A program made the translations under genes and the position numbers. The notes beneath the pieces were generated by a model that saw nothing but the letters and a program-made list of their open reading frames with translations, searched no databases and was not told the origin of the DNA. Below are positions 7,916 to 15,574 of a stretch of 64,000 nt of DNA, piece by piece; within the stretch, counting starts at the first letter, position 1, and every line of letters begins with the position of its first letter. This stretch comes from an uncultured Clostridium sp. Its GTDB lineage: Bacteria > Bacillota > Clostridia > Lachnospirales > Lachnospiraceae. The DNA lies in assembly GCA_900549235.1 (NCBI GenBank), contig URNT01000007.1, positions 1 to 64,000 of the forward strand, in the 5' to 3' direction.

Positions 7916-8797
7916 CTAAACCCGGCGGGAACGGAAAAATACCTCCCAGAAGGTTCTGGCGGCATTTCCATTTTTCCCCTTTTTAGAAATCAGCATCACA
8001 GGAAGGTATACCGGCGGATTTAGGGGTACAGCCACGCTGGAGAGCTGGCGGAATACCTTAAGATTGCTTTTTGGAAGCAGGCTGATGCCTTCTCCTATCT
8101 CCACAGCGCTGATAATGGATTCCGCCCGGGCGGTGCGGAGGATCCGGGGGCTCAGGCCATTTTCACGAAACAGGCATATACAGAGCTGGTGGACGGAGGT
8201 ATAGGGGTTCATCAGGATAAATGGCCCTTCCGCCAGCTGAGAAAGTGCCACCTTCGGCTGTTCTGACAGGGGATGGGAGGCTGGAAGCACTGCAGTCAGT
8301 TCATCCTGGGCCAGAACGCAGGCCTTTGTCTCAAAGGGAAAGTCTGCCTCCGCCATCTGCTCCCTGGCGATGATCATATCATAATAGCCTCTGGCAAAGC
8401 CGTCTGCCAGCGCGGCTTCCTCCACCTCCTCAAGGATCACCTGTATATCCGGGTGCTCCCTGGAAAAATCCCTGAAGCCTTCGGTGAGATGGTATTGGGT
8501 AAGGATAGGAAGGGTGCCGATCCTAAGGGTGTGGTCTGGTAAAAATGGCTCCAGTACCTGAAGGGACTGCCGGTATTGCTTTAAGAGCTTTCTGGCCTCC
8601 GGAAGAAAACATTTTCCCGCCTCTGTCAGAGTGGCACTCCGGCGGCTCCGGTCAAAAAGCTTCACTTCCAGTTCCTGCTCCAGCCTCATTACCTGCTTGG
8701 AAAGGGTGGGCTGGGTCATATGAAGGGCCTCTGCTGCGTCAAAAAAGGTGGGCTGGGATGCGGCGGAAATAAAGATTTCAAGCTGTTCAAAAGTCAT
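7916..8797 (-). CDS. LysR family regulator
   Basis: A 293-residue LysR protein. The winged HTH occupies about residues 1-60 (MTFEQLEIFISAASQPTFFD, ALHMTQPTLSKQVMRLEQEL), followed by a two-subdomain effector-binding fold. Start 8797 is chosen because AGGAGG lies 8 bases before it; the upstream ATG at 8818 would put this site inside the gene. It is divergent from the UbiD-UbiX-LpdD operon with 128 bases between the starts, the usual arrangement for a LysR activator and its target. An aromatic acid is the likely inducer, by analogy with LysR genes next to hydroxybenzoate or gallate decarboxylases. Confidence 0.9.
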   Translation of the reverse strand: MTFEQLEIFISAASQPTFFDAAEALHMTQPTLSKQVMRLEQELEVKLFDRSRRSATLTEAGKCFLPEARKLLKQYRQSLQVLEPFLPDHTLRIGTLPILTQYHLTEGFRDFSREHPDIQVILEEVEEAALADGFARGYYDMIIAREQMAEADFPFETKACVLAQDELTAVLPASHPLSEQPKVALSQLAEGPFILMNPYTSVHQLCICLFRENGLSPRILRTARAESIISAVEIGEGISLLPKSNLKVFRQLSSVAVPLNPPVYLPVMLISKKGKNGNAARTFWEVFFRSRRV

Positions 8798-8816
8798 GCT
8801 GAGTACCTCCTGATTC

Positions 8817-8879
8817 ATTCCAATATGGAATTAATTATACCTTATGTTGAATTGATTTTACAGATGAATTTAGTAAAAT
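8817..8879 (+). promoter_or_regulatory. Probable LysR site and UbiD operon promoter
   Basis: ATTCCAATATGGAAT at 8817-8831 is a perfect 5-5-5 palindrome containing the T-N11-A core of LysR boxes. Downstream, TTGATT at 8852-8857 and TAAAAT at 8874-8879 (16-base spacer) form a weak promoter facing the decarboxylase operon. The palindrome centre lies about 60 bases upstream of the expected start, a common LysR activator position. Confidence 0.45.
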
Positions 8880-8925
8880 TATTTTTAGAAAAATGAGTAG
8901 TTTCGGAAATCAGGAGGAATCAAGC

Positions 8926-10392
8926 ATGTCACAGGTAAATGATCTCAGAAGCGCCCTCAGGCTTCTTGAAGGTCTTGAGGGCCAGTTGGCTGAAACGGAT
9001 GTTGAGGTGGATCCCCAGGCAGAGCTTTCCGGTGTATACCGCTATGTGGGAGCCGGGGGAACGGTGATGCGGCCTACAAAGGAAGGGCCGGCTATGATCT
9101 TTAACAATATAAAGGGGCATCCGGGAGCCAGGGTGGCCATCGGCGTTCTGGCAAGCAGAAAACGGGTGGCGCAGCTTCTTGGAAGTCCTTCAGAGGAGCT
9201 GGGAAAACTCCTTTATAAAAGTGCGGAGCATCCCATTGAACCGGTGCTTGACAGTGAGCCTGCGCCCTGTCAAGAGGTGGTCCACAGAGCCACAGACCCT
9301 GATTTTGACCTTTATAAGCTGGTTCCGGCGCCGACCAATACACCGGATGATGCAGGGCCTTATATTACACTTGGCATGTGCTATGCCACCCACCCGGATA
9401 CAGGGCGCAGTGATGTAACCATCCACCGTCTCTGCATCCAGGGGAAGGATGAACTGTCCATTTTCTTTACGCCGGGTGCCCGCCATATCGGGGCCATGGC
9501 AGAGCGGGCGGAGGAGCTGGGGCAGAGGCTGCCGATTTCCATCAGCATCGGCGTGGATCCGGCCATCGAGATCGGCTCCTGCTTTGAGCCGCCTACAACA
9601 CCTCTGGGCTATGATGAACTGTCCGTAGCAGGCGCACTCCGGGGCGAGGCGGTAAAGCTGTGTTCCTGCCTTACGGTAAAGGAGAGAGCCATTGCCAATG
9701 CGGAATATGTCATTGAGGGCGAGGTGATCCCTCATGTCCGGGTACAGGAGGATCAGAACAGCCATACCGGCTATGCCATGCCTGAATTTCCGGGCTATAC
9801 CGGCCCGGCCAGCAGCCAGTGCTGGCTTATAAAGGTAACGGCAGTGACCCACAGAAAGAATCCCATTATGCAGACCTGCATCGGCCCCAGCGAGGAGCAT
9901 GTGTCCATGGCAGGGATCCCCACGGAGGCAAGCATCTACGGAATGATCGAAAAAGCCATGCCGGGGCGCCTTGAAAATGTATACTGTCCGTCGGCAGGAG
10001 GCGGAAAATATATGGCAGTCCTTCAGTTTAAAAAGCTGTCTCCCAGTGATGAAGGACGGCAGAGACAGGCGGCCCTTCTGGCATTTTCCGCTTTCAGCGA
10101 GTTAAAGCATGTGTTTCTGGTAGACGAGGATGTAGACTGTTTTGACATGAATGACGTGCTGTGGGCCATGAACACCCGCTTCCAGGGAGACGCGGACATT
10201 ATTACTATACCGGGGGTCCGCTGCCATCCTCTGGATCCTTCCAATGATCCTTCCTGTTCACCTGGCATCCGGGATCACGGTATCGCCTGCAAGACCATTT
10301 TTGACTGTACTGTGCCTTTCGATCAGAAGGAGCGGTTTAAGAGGGCCAGGTTTATGGAAACGGATCCGGACCGCTGGCTGAAGGAGGACTAG
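8926..10392 (+). CDS. ubiD: UbiD family prenyl-FMN decarboxylase (LpdC-like)
   Basis: A 488-residue UbiD protein. Landmarks are MIFNNIKGHPGARVAIGVLA near residue 57, DVTIHRLCIQGKDELSIFF, and ANAEYVIEGEVIPHVR, which carries the conserved Glu of the E-R-E catalytic group. These enzymes use prenylated FMN to decarboxylate aromatic or unsaturated acids reversibly in the cytosol. The following ubiX and lpdD genes mark the hydroxybenzoate/gallate decarboxylase subgroup. Start 8926 has AGGAGG 8 bases upstream; an in-frame ATG at 8893 lacks one. The substrate cannot be told from sequence. Confidence 0.88.
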   Translation: MSQVNDLRSALRLLEGLEGQLAETDVEVDPQAELSGVYRYVGAGGTVMRPTKEGPAMIFNNIKGHPGARVAIGVLASRKRVAQLLGSPSEELGKLLYKSAEHPIEPVLDSEPAPCQEVVHRATDPDFDLYKLVPAPTNTPDDAGPYITLGMCYATHPDTGRSDVTIHRLCIQGKDELSIFFTPGARHIGAMAERAEELGQRLPISISIGVDPAIEIGSCFEPPTTPLGYDELSVAGALRGEAVKLCSCLTVKERAIANAEYVIEGEVIPHVRVQEDQNSHTGYAMPEFPGYTGPASSQCWLIKVTAVTHRKNPIMQTCIGPSEEHVSMAGIPTEASIYGMIEKAMPGRLENVYCPSAGGGKYMAVLQFKKLSPSDEGRQRQAALLAFSAFSELKHVFLVDEDVDCFDMNDVLWAMNTRFQGDADIITIPGVRCHPLDPSNDPSCSPGIRDHGIACKTIFDCTVPFDQKERFKRARFMETDPDRWLKED

Positions 10393-10395
10393 GAC

Positions 10396-10968
10396 ATGGA
10401 GAAAAAAAGGCTTGTAGTAGGCGCCTGCGGGGCCAGCGGAATGCCTCTTCTGATCCACTGCCTTACTCTCATCCGCAGGCAGCCGGAATGGGAGACCTGT
10501 CTGATCATGAGCGGCAGCGCGGAGCTTACTCTTTTGCAGGAAACAGACTGGACCAGGCAGCAGGTGGAGGCTCTGGCGGATCATGTATTCAGGCCGGAGG
10601 AAACCGGAGCTGGGCCTGCCAGCGGCTCCTTCCGGACAGAAGGGATGTTAATTGTGCCCTGCAGTATGAAAACTGTGGCGGGCATATGGGCGGGCTACGG
10701 GGATAATCTGATCCAGCGGGCGGCGGATGTGACCATCAAGGAGCAGCGCCCCCTGGTGCTGGCCGCCAGGGAAACGCCCTTAAGCTCCATTCATCTCAGA
10801 AACCTCTACGAGCTTTCAAAAACCCCTGGAGTCAGGATCGTGCCGCCGATGATGACCTTTTACCATAAGCCAGAATCCATAGAGGATATGCTGCATCACA
10901 CAGCCGCCCGGCTGTTGGAGCCCTTCGGGATCGTGCCTGAAGGCTACAGAAGATGGGAGGGAATTTAA
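10396..10968 (+). CDS. ubiX: UbiX flavin prenyltransferase
   Basis: A 190-residue UbiX/Pad1-type protein. It opens with a VVGACGASGMPLLIHCL flavin-binding loop and contains LIVPCSMKTVAGIWAGYGDNL and RPLVLAARETPLSSIHLRNL, the conserved blocks of this family. The enzyme joins a dimethylallyl group to FMN, making the prenyl-FMN cofactor needed by UbiD. The gene starts 3 bases after the ubiD stop. Length is normal. The pairing explains how the UbiD enzyme is activated in the same cell. Confidence 0.9.
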   Translation: MEKKRLVVGACGASGMPLLIHCLTLIRRQPEWETCLIMSGSAELTLLQETDWTRQQVEALADHVFRPEETGAGPASGSFRTEGMLIVPCSMKTVAGIWAGYGDNLIQRAADVTIKEQRPLVLAARETPLSSIHLRNLYELSKTPGVRIVPPMMTFYHKPESIEDMLHHTAARLLEPFGIVPEGYRRWEGI

Positions 10969-10971
10969 AAG

Positions 10972-11367
10972 ATGAACCGGAGGCCGGATGAAATCACTTT
11001 GACCAGAAAACTGTCATTTTCTACCCTGGAGGTCCGTGTGGTCTTCCTGGGAGCAGACTGTCATATTCTGCTCACCGGCGGAGAACAGCCTCATATCGGC
11101 TGCACCGCCATCGCCTTTCCCCGCCCCTCTCTCAAGGGGGATGGCACATGGAGCAGCACCTCCTCCGTTTTGAATGTTACCGGGCATAAAGATGAATTTT
11201 TATGCCGCCGCCTGGCGGAAATGGTATCGGCGGCCCTGGGATCTGTTGTGGTATGTACGGGAGGATTTCATGTGGATGGGATTACGGGGGAGGAGATTGA
11301 GGAAGTGGTGAAGGGGGCACAGATGCTGGGGGAGGAGATTGTGAGGAAAGTGAGTATAAGAAAATAA
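10972..11367 (+). CDS. lpdD: LpdD-like prenyl-flavin chaperone/decarboxylase subunit
   Basis: A 131-residue protein following ubiX after 3 bases. The sequence (LEVRVVFLGADCHILLTGGE, PHIGCTAIAFPRPSL, VVCTGGFHVDGITGEEIEEV) resembles the LpdD-like family that accompanies UbiD and UbiX in gallate decarboxylase clusters; family members are described as prenyl-flavin chaperones or small subunits. It is unlike the short BsdD/VdcD subunit of other hydroxybenzoate decarboxylases. Recognition rests on sequence style and operon position. GGGAGG lies 11 bases before the ATG. The operon ends at a bidirectional hairpin right after this gene. Confidence 0.7.
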   Translation: MNRRPDEITLTRKLSFSTLEVRVVFLGADCHILLTGGEQPHIGCTAIAFPRPSLKGDGTWSSTSSVLNVTGHKDEFLCRRLAEMVSAALGSVVVCTGGFHVDGITGEEIEEVVKGAQMLGEEIVRKVSIRK

Positions 11368-11415
11368 AAGCCCGGAGCCCGTCTGAAAAAACGGATCTCC
11401 GAGCTTGATTTATTT
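11368..11415. terminator. Bidirectional terminator, lpdD / fsa
   Basis: AAGC-CGGAG-CCGT on 11368-11382 pairs with ACGG-CTCCG-GCTT on 11391-11405 with small bulges. GATTTATTT follows on the plus strand; the minus strand ends in CTTTTATTTT. It lies between two convergent genes. Confidence 0.7.
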
Positions 11416-11417
11416 CA

Positions 11418-12071
11418 CTACTCCCCAAACACAGCCTTATAATCAGCCTGGAACTTCGCAATTCCCTGATCAGTAAGCGGATGCTTGGTCATCTGCACCA
11501 GTACGCCGTAAGGAACGGTGGCAATGTCAGCGCCTGCCTTTGCGCAGTCGATTACGTGGATGGGGTTGCGGACGCTGGCGGCGATGATCTCGGTTTCGAT
11601 GTTGTGCATCTGGAAGATCTCGGTGATGTCGTAGATCAGATCGATGCCTGGCATAGAGATGTCATCTAAACGGCCTAAGAATGGGGATACATAGGTGGCG
11701 CCTGCTCTTGCCGCCAGAAGTGCCTGGGCGGCGGAGAAAATCAGGGTCACGTTGGTCCTGATACCCTCGGCAGACAGAATCTTTACTGCCTTTAAGCCTT
11801 CTGCGGTCATAGGGATCTTAACTACCATATTAGGATGGATGGCTGCAATCTCGCGGCCTTCTTTGATCATGCCCTCTGCGTCTGTGGTGGTTGCCTTTAC
11901 CTCGCCGCTGATGGGGCCGTCTACGATGGAGGTGATCTCCTTGATCACTTCGCCGAAGTCTCTGCCTTCCTTTGCAATCAGGGATGGATTGGTGGTAACG
12001 CCGCAGATAATGCCCATATCATTTGCTTTTCTGATGTCCTCTACATTGGCTGTGTCAACAAAAAATCTCAT
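11418..12071 (-). CDS. fsa: Fructose-6-phosphate aldolase / transaldolase-like
   Basis: A 217-residue small transaldolase-family protein. The Schiff-base lysine is Lys85 in NMVVKIPMTAEG, the same position as in E. coli FSA. Also seen are FFVDTANVEDIRKA at the N-terminus, GVTTNPSLI, NVTLIFSAAQAL and SPFLGRLDD. It either transfers a dihydroxyacetone unit (transaldolase) or cleaves fructose 6-phosphate; the short family does both kinds of reaction and sequence does not decide. AGGAGG precedes the ATG. It has its own promoter, so it is probably not simply the tail of the deoR operon. Confidence 0.88.
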   Translation of the reverse strand: MRFFVDTANVEDIRKANDMGIICGVTTNPSLIAKEGRDFGEVIKEITSIVDGPISGEVKATTTDAEGMIKEGREIAAIHPNMVVKIPMTAEGLKAVKILSAEGIRTNVTLIFSAAQALLAARAGATYVSPFLGRLDDISMPGIDLIYDITEIFQMHNIETEIIAASVRNPIHVIDCAKAGADIATVPYGVLVQMTKHPLTDQGIAKFQADYKAVFGE

Positions 12072-12135
12072 AGTAAATACCCTCCTGAAACAGTCTGGAC
12101 AGGTGTCCTGTCCTTCTCCTTTTTTCTTTATCTGT

Positions 12136-12163
12136 ATTATAACTCACATACGCGTATTGTCAA
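12136..12163 (-). promoter_or_regulatory. fsa promoter with palindrome in the spacer
   Basis: On the minus strand TTGACA (12163-12158), a 16-base spacer and TATAAT (12141-12136). The spacer contains the perfect palindrome ATACGCGTAT at 12148-12157, a position where a bound repressor would block RNA polymerase. Upstream at about 12188-12203 a TATGCG direct repeat is seen. Confidence 0.7.
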
Positions 12164-12253
12164 CACAAAAAAGCAAAAAATAGCAAAAATATGCGATAGT
12201 ATGCGGTTTCGCTGAGATTAAATTCGTAAAAACCTTGTATAACAGAGGGTAAA

Positions 12254-12283
12254 CATAAAAAACCCGCAAAACACATGCGGGTT
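12254..12283 (-). terminator. Terminator of the GH105-esterase-deoR operon
   Basis: AACCCGCA (12261-12268) pairs perfectly with TGCGGGTT (12276-12283). On the minus strand it is followed by a T tract (complement of 12254-12260). Confidence 0.75.
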
Positions 12284-12321
12284 TATGCGTGAGTTTTGCG
12301 GGCGTACAGACAGGATGGGGA

Positions 12322-13071
12322 TCATATGAAATCCAGTCCTTTGTTTTTATAATCCGAGGCCATTTCTCCGGACACATCCTCGTCTGTGATCAGGGTGGTA
12401 AATGCCTCGATGCCGCATACATGATACCTGGATACGGTGTTCAGCTTGATAGGGTTTAACAGGGCGATGACCCGGCTGGAGGACTGTACCAGCTGCCGTT
12501 TGATGCTTACCTCATCGGGATAGGGGATGGTCATGCCGTATTCCGGGTGAATGGCGTAAACCCCCATAAAGCACAGATCGGGATGGTACAGGGCCGCCTG
12601 AGCCGCCGCGGTTTCCCCTACATTTGTCATGGAGTCCTTTAAAAGCCGTCCGCCCAGGACGATCACGTCCACCTGTTCCTTCATGGAGCAGGCGTGGGCG
12701 ATGCTGTAGCTGTTAGTAAGGACAGTGATCTTCAGATTGCTTGGGATATTTTTGGCCAGCTGCAGGTTGGTGCTGCTGCCGTCGATGGCCACAAGCTGAT
12801 CCGGCTCTAAAAAGCTCAGTGCCTTCTGGGCCAGCCGCTGCTTTAACTCTACATCGGCTGTCTCCCGGTCAAAAAAGTTGATCACAGGGCGCTCTAAAGG
12901 GATGGCGCCGCCAAATACCCGCTTAAGCTGTCCTTTCTGATCCAGATCCAGAAGATCCCGGCGCACCGTGTCTTCTGATACATTAAATTCCACTGCAAGG
13001 CGGCTGACAACCACTTTTCCTGAGGTGTGGAGCTGATTCAGTATGACGGCCTGGCGTTCTTCCTTCAGCAT
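12322..13071 (-). CDS. DeoR family sugar regulator
   Basis: A 249-residue DeoR regulator. Residues 1-57 form the winged HTH (MLKEERQAVILNQLHTSGKV, FNVSEDTVRRDLLDLDQKGQ); the rest is the sugar-phosphate-isomerase-like sensor domain (LVAIDGSSTNLQLAKNI, DVIVLGGRLLKDSMT, NVGETAAAQA). Start 13071 is supported by AGGAG 10 bases upstream; a longer frame opening at 13137 lies inside the esterase gene. The start overlaps the esterase stop, so it is the last gene of the GH105-esterase-deoR transcript. A phosphorylated sugar intermediate of the same pathway is the likely effector. Confidence 0.88.
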   Translation of the reverse strand: MLKEERQAVILNQLHTSGKVVVSRLAVEFNVSEDTVRRDLLDLDQKGQLKRVFGGAIPLERPVINFFDRETADVELKQRLAQKALSFLEPDQLVAIDGSSTNLQLAKNIPSNLKITVLTNSYSIAHACSMKEQVDVIVLGGRLLKDSMTNVGETAAAQAALYHPDLCFMGVYAIHPEYGMTIPYPDEVSIKRQLVQSSSRVIALLNPIKLNTVSRYHVCGIEAFTTLITDEDVSGEMASDYKNKGLDFI

Positions 13072-13928
13072 ATGCCCTGAGCTCCTGTTTTTAAGTTTCG
13101 GATCCACTCCACAGAACGGGGCATCCAGCACTGGCACTCAGGAACCAGGCAGTCGCCTTCCTCGTTGGAGGTTTCCATATTGGCGAGGGAAAGTCCATGC
13201 TTTCCTCTGGGAAAAATATGCAGCTCTGTGCTGACGCCTGCTTTTTTCAGGGCCATGGCCAATAGGAGGGAATTTTCCACCGGTACGGACTGGTCCTCCC
13301 AGGTATGCCAGATAAAAGCGGGAGGCGTATGAGGCCCTGCCTGAAGCTCCAGGGATACCAGACGTCTCATTTCCTCGTCATCCTTTCGGTCGCCCAGGAG
13401 ATTGATAAAGGAGCCCTGGTGGGCCATTTCACCGCAGGAGATAACAGGATAGCTGAGGACCATACCGGCTGGCCGGAGCATTTCCCCGGAAAGACCAAGG
13501 GGCTCATAAAGAAATGGCCGGTTCCAGAACATACCCAGACTGCAGGCAAGGTGGCCGCCGGCAGAAAAGCCGCATACGAAGATCTGTTCCGGATCTACAG
13601 AAAGCTCAGCTGCGTGTTCACGGACCCAGGCTATGGAGCGGGCCAGCTCCATCAGGCTTAAGGGAAATACCTCCGGCTCCACATGGTAATGAAGCACAAA
13701 GGACTGAAATCCGGCCGCGCTGTAGGCCATGGCGATGGGCTGGTCCTCCCGCTGGGATACGAAGCCGTAGCCGCCTCCGGGGCAGATGATGACAGCGGGA
13801 CGCAGGCGGCCGGGGGCCTGTGAAAGGGGGGAGAGAATGTAGGCAGTCAGATCTGCCGCAGTCTCAGTAAAACGTTTGAAGCCACATTCTTCAGATGTGA
13901 CCTGGATAGAAATGTGTTTGATTTCCAT
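13065..13928 (-). CDS. Alpha/beta hydrolase, acetyl-xylan-esterase-like
   Basis: A 287-residue cytosolic alpha/beta hydrolase without signal peptide. The oxyanion block AVIICPGGGYGFVS precedes the nucleophile elbow GFSAGGH (Ser122); Asp212 (WEDQSVP) and His244 (RGKHGLS) complete the triad. The order and the FxWHTWEDQSVPVENS block are typical of carbohydrate de-acetylating esterases of the BD-FAE/Axe type. Located downstream of a GH105 hydrolase, it probably removes acetyl groups from imported pectic or uronate-containing oligosaccharides. The gene ends overlapping the deoR start. Confidence 0.82.
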   Translation of the reverse strand: MEIKHISIQVTSEECGFKRFTETAADLTAYILSPLSQAPGRLRPAVIICPGGGYGFVSQREDQPIAMAYSAAGFQSFVLHYHVEPEVFPLSLMELARSIAWVREHAAELSVDPEQIFVCGFSAGGHLACSLGMFWNRPFLYEPLGLSGEMLRPAGMVLSYPVISCGEMAHQGSFINLLGDRKDDEEMRRLVSLELQAGPHTPPAFIWHTWEDQSVPVENSLLLAMALKKAGVSTELHIFPRGKHGLSLANMETSNEEGDCLVPECQCWMPRSVEWIRNLKTGAQGIC

Positions 13929-13981
13929 AAATCTCCTTTCAGATTCAGAGGATCCCGCCAGGCACCTGCTTTAGAGGCGCT

Positions 13982-15118
13982 TTACTTTCCGGCGCCCTGG
14001 CGGAACATGATTTCGATATAAGCCAGGATCAGAGGCGCAACTCCCTTGGCTTCATTTTTAACAATGGGCTCACGCATATAATAATCGAAGGTTCCTTCCC
14101 GCATTTCCTTGTTTCCAAGTCCTGCGACCAGGCAGATGCCGCCCAGCTGGAGCTGTCCGTCCTCCTCGGACAGATAGGTATCACAGATGCCATTAAATGC
14201 TTTTTCGCCGTAAGCGAAGTAGGAATCCTCAAGGAATCCAAGACGGACGCTCTTCATGATGGCATAGGCGAAGATGGCGGAGCCGGAGGTCTCCAGGTAG
14301 TTTGGACGGATGCCGCCGCGGTTTACCACCTGATACCACATGCCGGTTTTCTCATCCTGATAGGGCAGCATGGAATCGATGAGCTCCTTGTAAATACGGT
14401 TCAGCTCCTGCTTCTCAGCGGCCATGGACTCAGGCATGACCTCCATGGTATCAATCAGGGCCATGGCGTACCAGCCCAGGGCTCTCAGCCAGAAGTTATC
14501 AGAAAGTCCGGTTACCTTGTCGCACCAGAACATCTGGCGGGAGTCGTCATAGGCGTGGTAGTACAGGCCGTTGCGGGTGTCTCTCATGCGGTTGTATACA
14601 GTAAGGAACTGCTGGTAGGAGTCCCTGCAGTTTCTGCAGTCATTGTACTCCACCTCATACATCATATAGAAGGGCTGAGCCATGTAGAGACCGTCCAGCC
14701 AGATCTGGTTGGGATATATCATCTTGTGCCAGAAATTCCCGTCCGAGGTGCGGGGCTGGCCCTTCAGCTGGCTGTAAACGGTATCAATAGCCCTGCGGTA
14801 TTTGTCCTTTCCCGTGAGCTTGTAAAGGTCAAAAAGAGTCTTTCCTGCATTTACATTGTCCAGGTTGTATTCGGCAGGATCGTAGGAAGCGATGGAACCG
14901 TCCTCACGGACAAAGTAATCGATGAAGGCATCGGCAAATTTGAGATAGGGCTCATGCCTGGTAATATGATACAGCTCGATGATCGCCTTGATCATACAGC
15001 CGTCGATATAGTTCCAGGTGCTCTTTGCACCGGCATGGATCTTCTCGATATTCCAGACGGGGGCCTGGGGTGTACTTTTTTCAAGCAGTTCATTGATATA
15101 ACGGTCTAAAATTTTCAT
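13982..15118 (-). CDS. GH105 unsaturated rhamnogalacturonyl hydrolase (YteR/YesR-like)
   Basis: A 378-residue GH105 protein. The catalytic Asp is Asp142 in the NQIWLDGLYMAQPFYMMYE block, matching Asp143 of YteR. Other family blocks are LDNVNAGKTLFDLYK, DNFWLRALGWYAMALID and GSAIFAYAIMKSVRLG. The enzyme hydrates the double bond of the non-reducing unsaturated uronic acid left by a lyase, releasing it from rhamnose or another sugar. No signal peptide, so it works on imported oligosaccharides. Start 15118 is preceded by AGAGG; an upstream in-frame ATG at 15169 has no site. First gene of the esterase-deoR unit and divergent from the ABC transporter. Confidence 0.9.
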   Translation of the reverse strand: MKILDRYINELLEKSTPQAPVWNIEKIHAGAKSTWNYIDGCMIKAIIELYHITRHEPYLKFADAFIDYFVREDGSIASYDPAEYNLDNVNAGKTLFDLYKLTGKDKYRRAIDTVYSQLKGQPRTSDGNFWHKMIYPNQIWLDGLYMAQPFYMMYEVEYNDCRNCRDSYQQFLTVYNRMRDTRNGLYYHAYDDSRQMFWCDKVTGLSDNFWLRALGWYAMALIDTMEVMPESMAAEKQELNRIYKELIDSMLPYQDEKTGMWYQVVNRGGIRPNYLETSGSAIFAYAIMKSVRLGFLEDSYFAYGEKAFNGICDTYLSEEDGQLQLGGICLVAGLGNKEMREGTFDYYMREPIVKNEAKGVAPLILAYIEIMFRQGAGK

Positions 15119-15201
15119 GCAGGTTTCCTCTTTCCCTTTCATTATAAAATAAGTTTGGCCGGAGCACATCTCTTTTTTCGAGCGAGGGCGGCTTAAGGCT
15201 C

Positions 15202-15215
15202 TGTAAACGTTTGCA
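15202..15215. promoter_or_regulatory. LacI-family-type operator in the GH105/ABC divergent region
   Basis: TGTAAACGTTTGCA is an almost perfect palindrome centred on CG, the hallmark of LacI-family operators and catabolite (cre) sites. It lies 84 bases upstream of the GH105 start within the 456-base region 15119-15574 that otherwise holds only the transporter promoter and AT-rich sequence. The LacI gene at 18921 or CcpA could bind it. Confidence 0.6.
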
Positions 15216-15400
15216 ACAAAAAACTGGGTAAAACATTCTAAGAAATTCCGGAGATTACTGATTAAAATACGTCTAAAATATCCTATAAAATGAAAATCCC
15301 GATTCTTGCAACTCCTAAAACCATCTTATCATAAAAATAAATAGAAATAAATTAGATATAATGCATAAAAAAAGTGCACTATTATATGCATAATCAACAG

Positions 15401-15429
15401 TTGACAACCATATAGTTTAATGCTACTAT
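15401..15429 (+). promoter_or_regulatory. Sigma-A promoter of the CUT1 transporter operon
   Basis: TTGACA at 15401-15406, a 17-base spacer and TACTAT at 15424-15429. The leader to the start codon is about 140 bases and contains TTTGCA half-sites around 15522-15537. Confidence 0.75.
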
Positions 15430-15574
15430 AAAAACATCAGTAGAAACAATGCATGTTTGCTTAATACATCACAAATGTAATTGCTTACACATGGCAAATA
15501 TGCATAATTTAAAGGTAAACGATGCAAACCTTTGCAAATTTGTATGTAAAGGGAAGGGAAAGAAAGGGAGAAAG

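Noticed and set aside
14555..15109. Plus-strand frame of 184 codons rich in Val/Ile
   Set aside because: Antisense to GH105, which shows the catalytic Asp and family blocks.
15511..15540. Second LacI operator candidate with TTTGCA half-sites
   Set aside because: Half-sites are not arranged as a CG-centred palindrome; kept only as a note with the promoter.
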